From: JAVKSL01 sp039583695
Lineage (GTDB): Bacteria > Actinomycetota > Acidimicrobiia > Acidimicrobiales > JAJPHD01
Reading direction: 5' to 3'
DNA length: 10,739 nt
Assembly: GCA_039583695.1 (NCBI GenBank)
Contig: JAVKSL010000087.1
Coordinates: 1-10,739 of the forward strand
The translations under genes were made by a program, and so were the position numbers. The notes beneath the pieces were generated by a model. The model did not search any database. It was not told the DNA's origin and saw nothing but the letters and a program-made list of their open reading frames with translations. Each line of letters starts with the position of its first letter. Positions within the stretch are counted from its first letter, which is position 1. Below, one piece after another: positions 1 through 6,452 of the stretch.

Positions 1-180
1 CTGCTGGCCCTGGCCAGCGCTGGCCCAGCCGCCGGCCCGGACCCAGCCTCAGCCGCCGGCCCGGACCCAGCGTCGGCCGCCGGCCCGGACCCAGCCTCGG
101 CCGCCGGCCCGGACCCAGCCTCGGTCACTGCGCCCGACGTTGGCTTGGGGAATCCCGCCGGTGGGACACTGGAGCTGTGA
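1..180 (+). CDS. C-terminal tail of an unidentified upstream gene (5' end outside window)
   Basis: Frame 1 is open from the left edge to a TGA at 178-180 and encodes about 59 residues. The tail is low-complexity: four copies of the octapeptide AAGPDPAS, then a short unique end finishing in GGTLEL. The reading frame is supported by the repeats being 24 bp long, which keeps the frame, and by the stop overlapping the GTG start of the next gene (GTGA at 177-180), the usual sign of translational coupling. Such Ala/Pro/Asp tails are typically disordered. The catalytic part lies outside the window. Because the downstream genes include a PimA-like glycosyltransferase, a lipid acyltransferase or phosphatidyltransferase would fit the neighbourhood, but nothing visible here identifies it. 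Confidence 0.6.
   Translation: MLALASAGPAAGPDPASAAGPDPASAAGPDPASAAGPDPASVTAPDVGLGNPAGGTLEL
28..123 (+). repeat. Four tandem 24-bp repeats (coding, AAGPDPAS)
   Basis: Units lie at 28-51, 52-75, 76-99 and 100-123. Units 3 and 4 are identical; units 1 and 2 differ only in the last few bases. Each unit codes for AAGPDPAS in the frame of the partial gene. Near-identity at the DNA level, including silent positions, points to recent slippage or unequal crossing-over. Confidence 0.9.
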
Positions 181-719
181 CCCAGCCCGATCGTTCCCCC
201 ATTGCCGCTGCCGATCGGGTGCGCCCGGTGGGCAAGCTGCCCACCCCCCTGCCCTGGTGGGCGGACCGTCCCGGAGATCAGCGGGGCTCGGCCCCAGCCG
301 GCCCCGCCAAGGCCGCGGCCGGCTGGGCTGGTGCCCTCTTCGGGATGACCGGTCCGGACCAGGGCTACGCCCTTCATCTGGCTGAGCGACTCCAGGACCG
401 TCTGGTCCTGGAGCCAGGGGAGACAGCCGAGGACGCCACAGCTGGTTGCCTGGGGGTGGCACTGCGCCGGGCCGCGGCCTTCGACCGGGCGCCGGTCATC
501 TTCGACCTCGAGCTGGCCTTCACGCTTTGGGGATACCTCGGAGAGCCGCCCCGCGATCTGGTCGAGTGGAGGCGGCCGTTGTTTTCCGCCGCGGCTCATG
601 ACTACTGGGTCCAGCGCGAGATAGCTGCCCGGGTTCTGCCGGAGACCCTACTCCTCACGCCGGGCCAGGTTCGCAGCCGGCTGGCGGAGTGGCGCAAGCT
701 GATCGATACCACGCCGTGA
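177..719 (+). CDS. Hypothetical protein, 180 residues
   Basis: I do not recognise the family. The GTG at 177 overlaps the stop of the preceding gene, which fixes the start and suggests co-translation. Residues 1-55 are rich in Pro, Ala and Gly (including LPTPLPWW at 21-28) and look flexible. The rest looks like a folded soluble domain, with an amphipathic helix around 65-80, an aromatic segment near 109-120, and a Trp/Arg-rich helical C-terminus with WVQREIA at 144-150 and RLAEWRKL at 168-175. There is no signal peptide or long hydrophobic segment, so it is probably cytoplasmic. It sits before a PimA-like glycosyltransferase, so a role near envelope lipid synthesis is possible but unsupported by any motif. 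Codon use is like its neighbours, so the gene itself looks real. Confidence 0.75.
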   Translation: MTQPDRSPIAAADRVRPVGKLPTPLPWWADRPGDQRGSAPAGPAKAAAGWAGALFGMTGPDQGYALHLAERLQDRLVLEPGETAEDATAGCLGVALRRAAAFDRAPVIFDLELAFTLWGYLGEPPRDLVEWRRPLFSAAAHDYWVQREIAARVLPETLLLTPGQVRSRLAEWRKLIDTTP

Positions 720-892
720 GCGTTCCCAGGAGGACCCAAAGTTAGGTGAGCGGCACCGAGAGGTGGCGGAGGCGGGCGCCGTGGGTGGTGCAATCGCCCT
801 CAGCATCCTGCAAATCCCGCTCATCTGGTGTGTATTGCAAGCTCGGGGTGTCCCAACGCCTGCCCAGTTATAGCCCAGCGTGCTCCAGGACG
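720..892 (+). other. Intergenic stretch before the glycosyltransferase
   Basis: The gap between the hypothetical gene and the glycosyltransferase start at 905 is 185 bases. It is less GC-rich in its second half than the genes around it. The glycosyltransferase frame stays open leftwards to a GTG at 746, but the translated stretch is rich in Ser, Cys and Arg and unlike the N-terminus of GT-B enzymes, so I treat it as non-coding. Apart from the -10-like box at 893-898, I see no clear terminator, RNA gene or operator. Confidence 0.5.
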
Positions 893-898
893 TACTCT
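893..898 (+). promoter_or_regulatory. -10-like box TACTCT, leaderless start of glycosyltransferase
   Basis: TACTCT fits the actinobacterial TANNNT -10 consensus and ends 6 bases before the GTG at 905. That would place the transcript start at or next to the start codon. No clear -35 is visible. An AGGA at 887-890 could alternatively serve as a Shine-Dalgarno for the in-frame GTG at 899. Confidence 0.45.
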
Positions 899-904
899 GT
901 GACC

Positions 905-2059
905 GTGCGCGTGGCTCAGGTGTGCCCATACAGCCTGACTATTCCGGGAGGGGTGCAGTCCCAGGTGCTGGGGATTGCCAGTGCCCTGCGTCGGGGTGGC
1001 CACGAGGCCAGCGTGCTGGCGCCATGCGACGGCCCGATACCAGACGTGGGCGTCGTGCCGCTGGGTGTCTCGATACCGTTCGCGGCCAACGGCTCGGTGG
1101 CGCCGATAGCACCGGACCCCGCGTGCTTCCGCCGGACGGTACGAGCCCTGCAGGAGGGAGACTTCGACATTGTCCACGTCCACGAGCCGATAGTTCCTGG
1201 CCCGAGCCTGACCGCCCTTCTCACCACTGATCGCCCAGTAGTCGGGACATTCCACCGCTTTGGCGCCAGCCCGGCTTATCGTGCGCTGGGTCCGCTGGTG
1301 CGCTGGGTGGCCAGTGGGCTGGACCTGCGTTGCGCCGTGTCGGACGATGCCCGTTCGACCGCGCAGGCGTCTCTCGGCGGGGAGTACGTCCTCGTCTCCA
1401 ATGGGGTTGAGATCGAGCGCTTTGCCAGCGCCTCCCCGTGGCCCACTGAAGGTCCCACGATATTGTTTGTCGGCCGGCACGAGCCGCGCAAGGGCCTTTC
1501 GACCCTGCTGGCCGCATTCGAGCTACTCGATCCGGCGGTGCGGCTGTGGGTGGCAGGTGACGGCCCTGAGACCGCCGAGCTTCAACGGCGCAGCTGCGCC
1601 AACCGTCGCATTGAGTGGCTCGGTCGCATCAGCGACCGGGAAAAAGCTGCTCGGCTCCGGGGTGCCGACGTCTACGCCGTACCGTCGGAGCACGGCGAGT
1701 CCTTTGGGGTAGTGCTGCTGGAGGCCATGGCCGCTGGGACCCCGATTGTGGCCAGCGATTTGAGGAGCTACCGCCTGGTGGCCAGGGCGGGAATCGACGC
1801 CCTCCTGGTGGCGCCCGGCGACGCGGTGGCGCTGGCCGAGGGCCTGGCTCGGATCCTGGCCAACCAGATGCTCGCCGAAAAGCTGTCTGCAGCCGGTCGC
1901 TCCCGAGCTGCCGAGTTCTCGATGGACCGGGTGGCTGCCCACTACTGCGAGCTGTACTCGCAGGTTCTCCTCGCCGGGGCCGGGGGCGCCTCACATCTTT
2001 CCCGGCTGAGGCCCTCCAGCCTTTTGCGCAAGGTCGGCCGTGTGGGCAGGCGTGGTTGA
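905..2059 (+). CDS. PimA-like GT-B glycosyltransferase (GT4 family)
   Basis: This 384-residue protein resembles phosphatidylinositol mannosyltransferase PimA, which moves mannose from GDP-mannose to phosphatidyl-myo-inositol on the inner membrane face to begin phosphatidylinositol mannoside synthesis. Starting at GTG 905 gives VRVAQVCPYSLTIPGG, with Gly15-Gly16 at the same positions as the donor-binding GG loop of mycobacterial PimA; length is close to that family's roughly 380. Other PimA-type residues are His117 in GTFHRF, Arg191 and Lys196 in GRHEPRKG, and the EX7E pair Glu265 and Glu273 in GESFGVVLLEAMAAG. The C-terminal 25 residues are basic and could help membrane contact. Its stop overlaps the next start (TGATG). 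In-frame starts at 899 and 746 are alternatives. The fold and family are clear; the exact sugar and lipid acceptor are inferred from similarity. Confidence 0.85.
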   Translation: MRVAQVCPYSLTIPGGVQSQVLGIASALRRGGHEASVLAPCDGPIPDVGVVPLGVSIPFAANGSVAPIAPDPACFRRTVRALQEGDFDIVHVHEPIVPGPSLTALLTTDRPVVGTFHRFGASPAYRALGPLVRWVASGLDLRCAVSDDARSTAQASLGGEYVLVSNGVEIERFASASPWPTEGPTILFVGRHEPRKGLSTLLAAFELLDPAVRLWVAGDGPETAELQRRSCANRRIEWLGRISDREKAARLRGADVYAVPSEHGESFGVVLLEAMAAGTPIVASDLRSYRLVARAGIDALLVAPGDAVALAEGLARILANQMLAEKLSAAGRSRAAEFSMDRVAAHYCELYSQVLLAGAGGASHLSRLRPSSLLRKVGRVGRRG

Positions 2060-2904
2060 TGGGCGGGCCGACGGCGGGGTCCCGGGCATCGGGGGTAACC
2101 GAGCGCCGGAGTGACGACCGCCGGAGCGCCGACCGGAGCCGGGCTGAGAGCCGCCGGAGCGAGCAGCTGGGGGACGAGCACCGCCGCACCGGCTACCAAC
2201 GCGCGAATCGCCGGCGGGCCGGCCTTCTCGCCGCAGGTCCAGCCGTCCTGGTCGGGGTCATCGCAGTTGGACTGACCTGGGTGGGCTCGGGTTGGCTGCT
2301 GGCGGTGGTGGTGGGCATCGTGGCCGGATGCTCGACGTTCATTCTGGTCGTTCGCCAGGCCGGCCCGCTGACACTGCGCCTGATTGGCGCGGCGCCGGCG
2401 GGGGATGCGGCCCAACCCAGGGTTCACAACCTGGTCGAAGGGCTCTGCGTCAGCGCAGGTGTCGCCAAGCCAGAGGTCTACGTGCTCGACAGTGATGTTG
2501 CCAACGCCCTGGTTGTCGCCACCAACCCGCGCCGCTCTTGTGTGGTCGTCACTACCGGCTTGGTTCGCCGGCTCAGCCGGGTCGAGCTGGAGGGGGTCCT
2601 GGCGCGCGAGATCGCCAAGCTCCGCTCGGGCGACGCCCTCCCGGCGACGGTGGCGGTCGTCACTGGCTGGCCGCTCGTGCTGCCCAGCCGAACCCGCGCC
2701 GCTCGCACCGCTGCCAGCCAGGCCAGGGCCGATCTGGCCGCGCTATCCCTCACTTGCTACCCACCGGGCTTGGCAGCCGCGTTGGAGGCTCTCACAGACG
2801 AGCTACCACTCACCGGCTGGGCGGCTCGGCTCACCGAGCACCTGTGGCTGGGATCGTCCGGAGCGCCGGCCGGTCCGAGGGCCGCCGAGCTGCGCGCCCT
2901 GTGA
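2059..2904 (+). CDS. M48/HtpX-like membrane protein lacking the zinc site (pseudopeptidase)
   Basis: The protein has 281 residues and its ATG overlaps the glycosyltransferase stop. Residues 1-53 are strongly basic and Ser/Arg-rich. Two membrane segments follow, about 54-74 and 78-98. From about 120 the sequence follows the HtpX/M48 peptidase plan: Val-Tyr-Val-Leu near 140, Asn149-Ala150 in place of the usual NAF, then a helix ending in LAREIAKLRSGD. In active members this helix reads HExxH; here the ligands are Arg183 and Lys187, with only Glu184 kept. The third zinc ligand, normally Glu in REYxAD, aligns with Gln221 in SQARAD. It is therefore unlikely to be a metallopeptidase. The reading frame is intact and codon use normal, so it is probably a functional non-enzymatic protein rather than debris. 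Its role is unknown; co-translation with a glycosyltransferase hints at an envelope function. Confidence 0.75.
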   Translation: MGGPTAGSRASGVTERRSDDRRSADRSRAESRRSEQLGDEHRRTGYQRANRRRAGLLAAGPAVLVGVIAVGLTWVGSGWLLAVVVGIVAGCSTFILVVRQAGPLTLRLIGAAPAGDAAQPRVHNLVEGLCVSAGVAKPEVYVLDSDVANALVVATNPRRSCVVVTTGLVRRLSRVELEGVLAREIAKLRSGDALPATVAVVTGWPLVLPSRTRAARTAASQARADLAALSLTCYPPGLAAALEALTDELPLTGWAARLTEHLWLGSSGAPAGPRAAELRAL

Positions 2905-3041
2905 GGCGGCGGGTGGTGAGTGGGCACGCCGTGGTGGCGCACGGCGGCTGAGGCGGCGGGTGGTGAGTGGGCACGCCGTGGTGGCGCACGGCGGCTGAGG
3001 CGGCGGGGGTGAGTGGGCACGCCGTGGTGGCGCACGGCGGC
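2902..3041 (+). repeat. Three tandem 47-bp repeats, each with a hairpin
   Basis: Units are at 2902-2948, 2949-2995 and 2996-3041. The first two are identical; the third lacks one base in the G/T-rich part. Unit 1 begins with the TGA stop of the M48-like gene, and every unit begins with TGA. Each contains the inverted repeat CGCCGTG-(6 bases)-CACGGCG at 2927-2946, 2974-2993 and 3020-3039, able to form a 7-bp GC-only stem. There is no T-tract, so these are not classical intrinsic terminators. Placement and unit size resemble mycobacterial interspersed/VNTR units. The array ends 16 bases before the -10-like box of pdxS. Confidence 0.9.
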
Positions 3042-3056
3042 GTATTGCTTTGCGGG

Positions 3057-3062
3057 TAAGCT
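3057..3062 (+). promoter_or_regulatory. -10-like box TAAGCT, leaderless start of pdxS
   Basis: TAAGCT fits TANNNT and ends 7 bases before the GTG at 3070. The third hairpin repeat occupies the position where a -35 element would lie; no -35 consensus is seen. Confidence 0.45.
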
Positions 3063-3069
3063 GCAGAGA

Positions 3070-3957
3070 GTGACCGAATCCCGCCAGGTAGCCACCCCCC
3101 GAGTCAAGCGTGGTCTCGCCGAGATGCTGCGGGGCGGGGTCATCATGGACGTGGTGACCGCCGAGCAGGCTGTGATCGCCGAGGAGGCCGGAGCCGTGGC
3201 CGTGATGGCGCTGGAGCGGGTGCCTGCGGACATCCGGGCGCAAGGGGGCGTGGCCCGCATGAGCGACCCGGCGCTGGTGGAGGCGATACGCGACTCGGTC
3301 ACTGTGCCGGTGATGGCCAAGGTGCGCATCGGGCATTTTGTGGAGGCTCAGGTGCTCGAGGCTCTGGGCGTCGACTACATCGACGAGAGCGAGGTGCTCA
3401 CCCCCGCCGACAACGCCTATCACATCGACAAGTGGGGGTTCTCGGTGCCGTTCGTCTGTGGCGCCACGGGGCTGGGCGAGGCACTGCGGCGCATCTCGGA
3501 GGGAGCGGCGATGATCCGCTCCAAGGGCGAGGCCGGCACGGGCGATGTGAGCCAGGCGGTGACCCACCTGCGCTCGATCCTGGGCGACATCCGCCGCATC
3601 ACAGTCGCCGATTCAGCCGAGGTCTACGGCTGGGCCAAGGCCCTTGCCGCGCCGGTGGGCCTGGTCGCCGAGATCGCCGAGACAGGACGGCTGCCCGTGC
3701 CACTGTTCTGCGCCGGGGGGATCGCCACCCCGGCTGATGCGGCCCTGGTGATGCAGCTGGGAGCGGAGGCGTGCTTCGTCGGCTCGGGGATATTCAAATC
3801 GGCGGATCCTGCCCGCAGGGCCCGGGCGATAGTTGAGGCGACCACGCATTTCCGCGACGCCCAGATCGTGGCCAAGGTCAGCCGCAACCTGGGCGAGCCG
3901 ATGACCGGAACGCCGGGCGACGAGGTGGTGCTCAAGCTGGCCGATCGGGGTTGGTAG
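3070..3957 (+). CDS. pdxS: Pyridoxal 5'-phosphate synthase subunit PdxS
   Basis: PdxS (Pdx1) condenses ribose 5-phosphate, glyceraldehyde 3-phosphate and ammonia into pyridoxal 5'-phosphate in the DXP-independent vitamin B6 pathway. It forms a cytoplasmic dodecamer with PdxT. The 295-residue product matches the family closely through its length, with the TIM-barrel motifs GGVIMDVV, VMAKVRIGHFVEAQ, DYIDESEVLTPAD, IRSKGEAGTGD, GGIATPADAAL and FVGSGIFKS. Asp27, Lys84 and Lys152 correspond to the Asp24, Lys81 and Lys149 of the Bacillus-type enzyme; the two lysines carry the covalent intermediates. The GTG at 3070 gives the usual short N-terminus before RVKRGLAEML. The frame remains open to a GTG at 3013, but that stretch lies in the upstream repeat array and is rejected. 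pdxT follows after 6 bases. Confidence 0.97.
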   Translation: MTESRQVATPRVKRGLAEMLRGGVIMDVVTAEQAVIAEEAGAVAVMALERVPADIRAQGGVARMSDPALVEAIRDSVTVPVMAKVRIGHFVEAQVLEALGVDYIDESEVLTPADNAYHIDKWGFSVPFVCGATGLGEALRRISEGAAMIRSKGEAGTGDVSQAVTHLRSILGDIRRITVADSAEVYGWAKALAAPVGLVAEIAETGRLPVPLFCAGGIATPADAALVMQLGAEACFVGSGIFKSADPARRARAIVEATTHFRDAQIVAKVSRNLGEPMTGTPGDEVVLKLADRGW

Positions 3958-3963
3958 GCGCCG

Positions 3964-4536
3964 GTGAAGGTTGGGATCCTGGCGCTGCAGGGAGATTTCT
4001 CCGAACATGCCCGGATGCTGGCCGACCTCGATGTCCACCCGGTACCGGTGCGCCTGCCAGCGGACCTGGGTGGCATTGATGCCATTGTGTGCCCGGGCGG
4101 GGAGTCGACGACGATGTCGCTGCTGCTCGAGTCCTCCGGGCTCGGTGACGCCCTGTCGGGCCTGTTGCGCGACGGCATGCCGGCATTCGGGACGTGCGCG
4201 GGGATGATCCTGCTGGGAGCCGAGGTGGTGGGGGGTGGGGCCGGGCAGCGGTGCTTCGGCGCCATCGACATCTCGGTCCGGCGCAATGCCTTTGGCACCC
4301 AGGCTGACTCCTTTGAGTGCGACCTCCCGGTCGTCGGGTTGGAAGGGGATCCAGTAAGGGCAGTCTTCATCCGGGCCCCGGTGGTGTGCCGGGTCGGGCC
4401 GGGTGTCGAGGTTCTGGCTTGCCTGGACTTGGGCCCGGTCGTGTGCCGTCAAGGGTCGGTCATGGTCAGCGCGTTTCACCCGGAATGCTCCGGTGATTCA
4501 CGCCTGCACGAGCTGTTCCTCTCCGGTGTCCGCTGA
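3964..4536 (+). CDS. pdxT: Pyridoxal 5'-phosphate synthase glutaminase subunit PdxT
   Basis: PdxT (Pdx2) is the class I glutamine amidotransferase partner of PdxS. It hydrolyses glutamine and channels ammonia to the PdxS active site. The 190-residue product begins with KVGILALQGDFSEH, typical of the family, and has the oxyanion/substrate segment CPGGESTT. The triad is Cys78 in FGTCAG with His172 and Glu174 in AFHPE. Length is normal. The GTG at 3964 lies 6 bases after the pdxS stop with no obvious Shine-Dalgarno, so translation is probably coupled to pdxS, which suits a fixed-ratio complex. Its stop overlaps the yebC start (TGATG). Confidence 0.96.
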   Translation: MKVGILALQGDFSEHARMLADLDVHPVPVRLPADLGGIDAIVCPGGESTTMSLLLESSGLGDALSGLLRDGMPAFGTCAGMILLGAEVVGGGAGQRCFGAIDISVRRNAFGTQADSFECDLPVVGLEGDPVRAVFIRAPVVCRVGPGVEVLACLDLGPVVCRQGSVMVSAFHPECSGDSRLHELFLSGVR

Positions 4537-5288
4537 TGTCGGGGCACTCGAAGTGGGCCACCACCAAGCACAAGAAGGCCGCCACCGACAAGGTTCGCTC
4601 CAAGCTGTTTGCGAAGCTGATCCGCCAGGTGGAGGTGGCGGCCAGGGAGGGCGGTGCCGACATGACGGCCAACGCAGCCCTACGCACGATGTTCGCCAAG
4701 GCCAGGGACGCCTCGGTGCCCCTGGACACGATCGAGAAGGCGGTAAAGCGTGGGACTGGCGACCTGGAGGGGGTGCGTTACGAGGCGGTGTCTTACGAGG
4801 GCTACGCCCCGGCGGGGGTGGCGGTGATCGTGGAGTGCCTGACCGACAATCGCAACCGCACGGGTGCGGAGGTACGGATGATCTTCACCCGCAGCGGGGG
4901 CTCGATGGCCGAGCCTGGGGCGGTGTCGTGGCAGTTCGAGCGCAAGGGGGTCCTGCTGGTCCCCTCGGGGGCCGCTGGCGAGGACGAGATGACCCTGGCC
5001 GTGCTGGAGGCGGGCGCCGAGGACCTGGCCGACGAGGGCGAGTACTGGAGGGTGATCTGCGCACCGGGCGACCTAGCCGCTGTACGCGCTGGGCTCGAGT
5101 CGGCGGGGATCGTCGTCGAGTCGGCTGAGCTGGCCATGGTGCCCACGACTGTGGTCCCGCTCACCACCGAGGAGGATGCCCGGCGGGTGCTCCGGGTGAT
5201 GGAAGCCCTCGAGGACCACGACGACGTCCAGAACGTCTGGGTGAACTTCGAGATCCCCGACGCGATAGCCGAGCTGGTGGAGGCCTGA
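4536..5288 (+). CDS. yebC: YebC/PmpR family protein (TACO1-like)
   Basis: The 250-residue cytoplasmic protein has the family's N-terminal signature, GHSKWATTKHKKAA at 3-16, followed by KLFAKLIRQVEVAAREGG. The middle has the conserved YEGYAPAGVAVIVECLTDNRNRT, and the end has the acidic ALEDHDDVQNVWVNFEIP. Members were first described as transcriptional regulators; later work links YebC and mitochondrial TACO1 to translation, with YebC helping ribosomes through proline-rich stretches. The ATG overlaps the pdxT stop. In many actinobacteria yebC follows pdxT and precedes ruvC; here ruvC is absent and a peroxiredoxin follows with another TGATG overlap. The first motif reads TTKHKK instead of the commoner TIKHKK, a minor change. 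Confidence 0.95.
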   Translation: MSGHSKWATTKHKKAATDKVRSKLFAKLIRQVEVAAREGGADMTANAALRTMFAKARDASVPLDTIEKAVKRGTGDLEGVRYEAVSYEGYAPAGVAVIVECLTDNRNRTGAEVRMIFTRSGGSMAEPGAVSWQFERKGVLLVPSGAAGEDEMTLAVLEAGAEDLADEGEYWRVICAPGDLAAVRAGLESAGIVVESAELAMVPTTVVPLTTEEDARRVLRVMEALEDHDDVQNVWVNFEIPDAIAELVEA

Positions 5289-5758
5289 TGCCTGCGCCCG
5301 GAGTGGGGGACCGGGCGCCGGCATTCTCCCTGGCGGGGACCGGGGGTGTGAGCTACGAGCTGTCGTCGTGCCTCGGCGGGTCCGTGGTCCTGGTGTTCTA
5401 TCCCGGGGACGACACCCCCGTGTGCACCCGCCAGCTGTGCTCGTACTCGGCTGAGCTCGGGTCGTTCGAAGCCAAGGGCTCAACGCTTTGGGCGATCAGT
5501 CCCCAGAGCGTTGCCAGCCATGACAGCTTCGCGGCCAGCTCGGGCCTAGACATGCCTCTGCTGGCGGATGTGGACCGTTCGGTCGGGCGCGCGTATGGGG
5601 TGGTGGGGCCGGTCGGATTCTACCGCCGGTCCGTGTTTGTGGTCGACCCGGAGGGGGTCATCGCCTACGCGCACCGGGGATACGTGGGTCTCACCTTTCG
5701 GCCCAGCTCTGAGCTGCTGTCTGCGGTCGCCAAAGCGGCGACCGGGGGTTCTACTTGA
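5288..5758 (+). CDS. BCP/PrxQ-type peroxiredoxin
   Basis: This 156-residue thiol peroxidase would reduce hydrogen peroxide and organic hydroperoxides in the cytoplasm using thioredoxin-type donors. The thioredoxin-fold start GDRAPAFSLAG is followed by VVLVFYPGDDTPVCTRQLC. Cys46 is the expected peroxidatic cysteine (PxxxT/SxxC context) and Cys51, five residues later, matches the resolving cysteine position of BCP-type atypical 2-Cys enzymes. The downstream VDRSVGRAYGVV and RRSVFVVDPEGVIAY segments are family-typical. Cys28 is an extra cysteine of unknown meaning. The ATG overlaps the yebC stop, and GGAGG at 5279-5283 can act as a ribosome binding site. The 3' end overlaps a convergent membrane-protein gene by 8 bp. 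Confidence 0.93.
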   Translation: MPAPGVGDRAPAFSLAGTGGVSYELSSCLGGSVVLVFYPGDDTPVCTRQLCSYSAELGSFEAKGSTLWAISPQSVASHDSFAASSGLDMPLLADVDRSVGRAYGVVGPVGFYRRSVFVVDPEGVIAYAHRGYVGLTFRPSSELLSAVAKAATGGST

Positions 5759-6452
5759 GGATGTTCACCGCTCTGGCTGCCACCAGGGTCACGGTCAGCA
5801 GTGCAGCCAATGATTCGGTGGCCATGAGCGCCTTGGCCGCGAGGGTGAGCGGCATGGTGTCGGTGGGGCTGAACGCCGTGGCGTTGGTGAACGAGACATA
5901 CAGGTAGTCCACAAAGTTGGGATGCCAGCCGGGCGGAGCAGACGCCGGGGTGACCATCTGGGGGAACAAGAAGTCGGGCTCGCGGTGGTCGAGCCGCATC
6001 CGCGCGCCTGGGCCACCGCGGTCCAGCTCCCAGAACCACAGGCCGAACAGAGCCATGTTGGTGAGATAGATCTCCACTGCGGCCAAGACCAGCTGGTGAC
6101 CGCTGATGTTGGAGCCGTTTATGATCGCGCTGACCAGCAAGGCCAGCGAGATCAGGTTGGCCACCTCCGCCAGGCCGATCAGGACCAGGGACGCCCAGCG
6201 GGCCACAACCGGCTCGTCGCGGTGGCGGAAGGGTGACACCACCATCAAGGGCGCGGCCAGGGCGGCCTCCACCGCAGGCAGCGCCCAGCGGGGTCCGAGG
6301 AACAACGGGTTGGGCAGCGCCACGGTGAGCGCCACCGCAGCTGCCACCGCCAGGGTGGCTGGCCAGCGGTGCTCCCGATCGGCGGCCACCCCCCACGCAG
6401 GGTCCAGGCTCTTGCCCGGTGCCGATGGACCTGGAGCCGGGATCTTGGGCAT
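5751..6452 (-). CDS. Five-segment membrane protein with a potassium-channel-like pore region
   Basis: The 233-residue protein has hydrophobic segments at about 31-51, 57-73, 82-111, 119-141 and 206-230. I do not recognise a characterised family. Between the last two segments is a hydrophilic loop and then DYLYVSFTNATAFSPTDTMP at 182-201, which has the layout of a two-transmembrane ion-channel pore: aromatic/Ser-Phe helix start, Thr-rich helix, filter, Asp, Pro, then an inner helix. The filter position, TVGYGD in potassium channels, reads AFSPTD, so potassium selectivity is not supported. The ATG overlaps the stop of the upstream flavoprotein remnant (TGATG), implying translational coupling. 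The stop (TAG, 5751-5753 on the + strand) lies inside the convergent peroxiredoxin gene. Function unknown; transport or sensing is a guess. Confidence 0.75.
   Translation of the reverse strand: MPKIPAPGPSAPGKSLDPAWGVAADREHRWPATLAVAAAVALTVALPNPLFLGPRWALPAVEAALAAPLMVVSPFRHRDEPVVARWASLVLIGLAEVANLISLALLVSAIINGSNISGHQLVLAAVEIYLTNMALFGLWFWELDRGGPGARMRLDHREPDFLFPQMVTPASAPPGWHPNFVDYLYVSFTNATAFSPTDTMPLTLAAKALMATESLAALLTVTLVAARAVNILK

Noticed and set aside
49..462. - strand open frame with Gly/Arg/Trp repeats over the 24-bp repeats
   Set aside because: It is the complement of the AAGPDPAS repeats. The + strand frame is supported by the GTGA overlap with the next gene.
738..747. AAAGTTAGGT matching ACCTAACTTT at 8772-8781 (inverted, 8 kb apart)
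   Set aside because: The match is 10 bases, in opposite orientation relative to the downstream genes, with no extension; chance is sufficient.
742..760. DtxR/IdeR-type iron box overlapping TTAGGTGAG
   Set aside because: By eye only about 12 of 19 positions agree with the consensus and the right half-site is poor. No iron-related gene is nearby.
746..904. N-terminal extension of the glycosyltransferase from GTG 746
   Set aside because: The added 53 residues are rich in Ser, Cys and Arg and unlike GT-B N-termini. Start 905 places the GG loop at residues 15-16 as in PimA and has a -10-like box 6 bases upstream.
2902..3041. CRISPR array
   Set aside because: The 47-bp units abut directly with no unique spacers, and there are only three.
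3013..3069. Longer PdxS starting at GTG 3013
   Set aside because: The extension is the translation of the third hairpin repeat and promoter region; PdxS proteins begin shortly before RVKRG.
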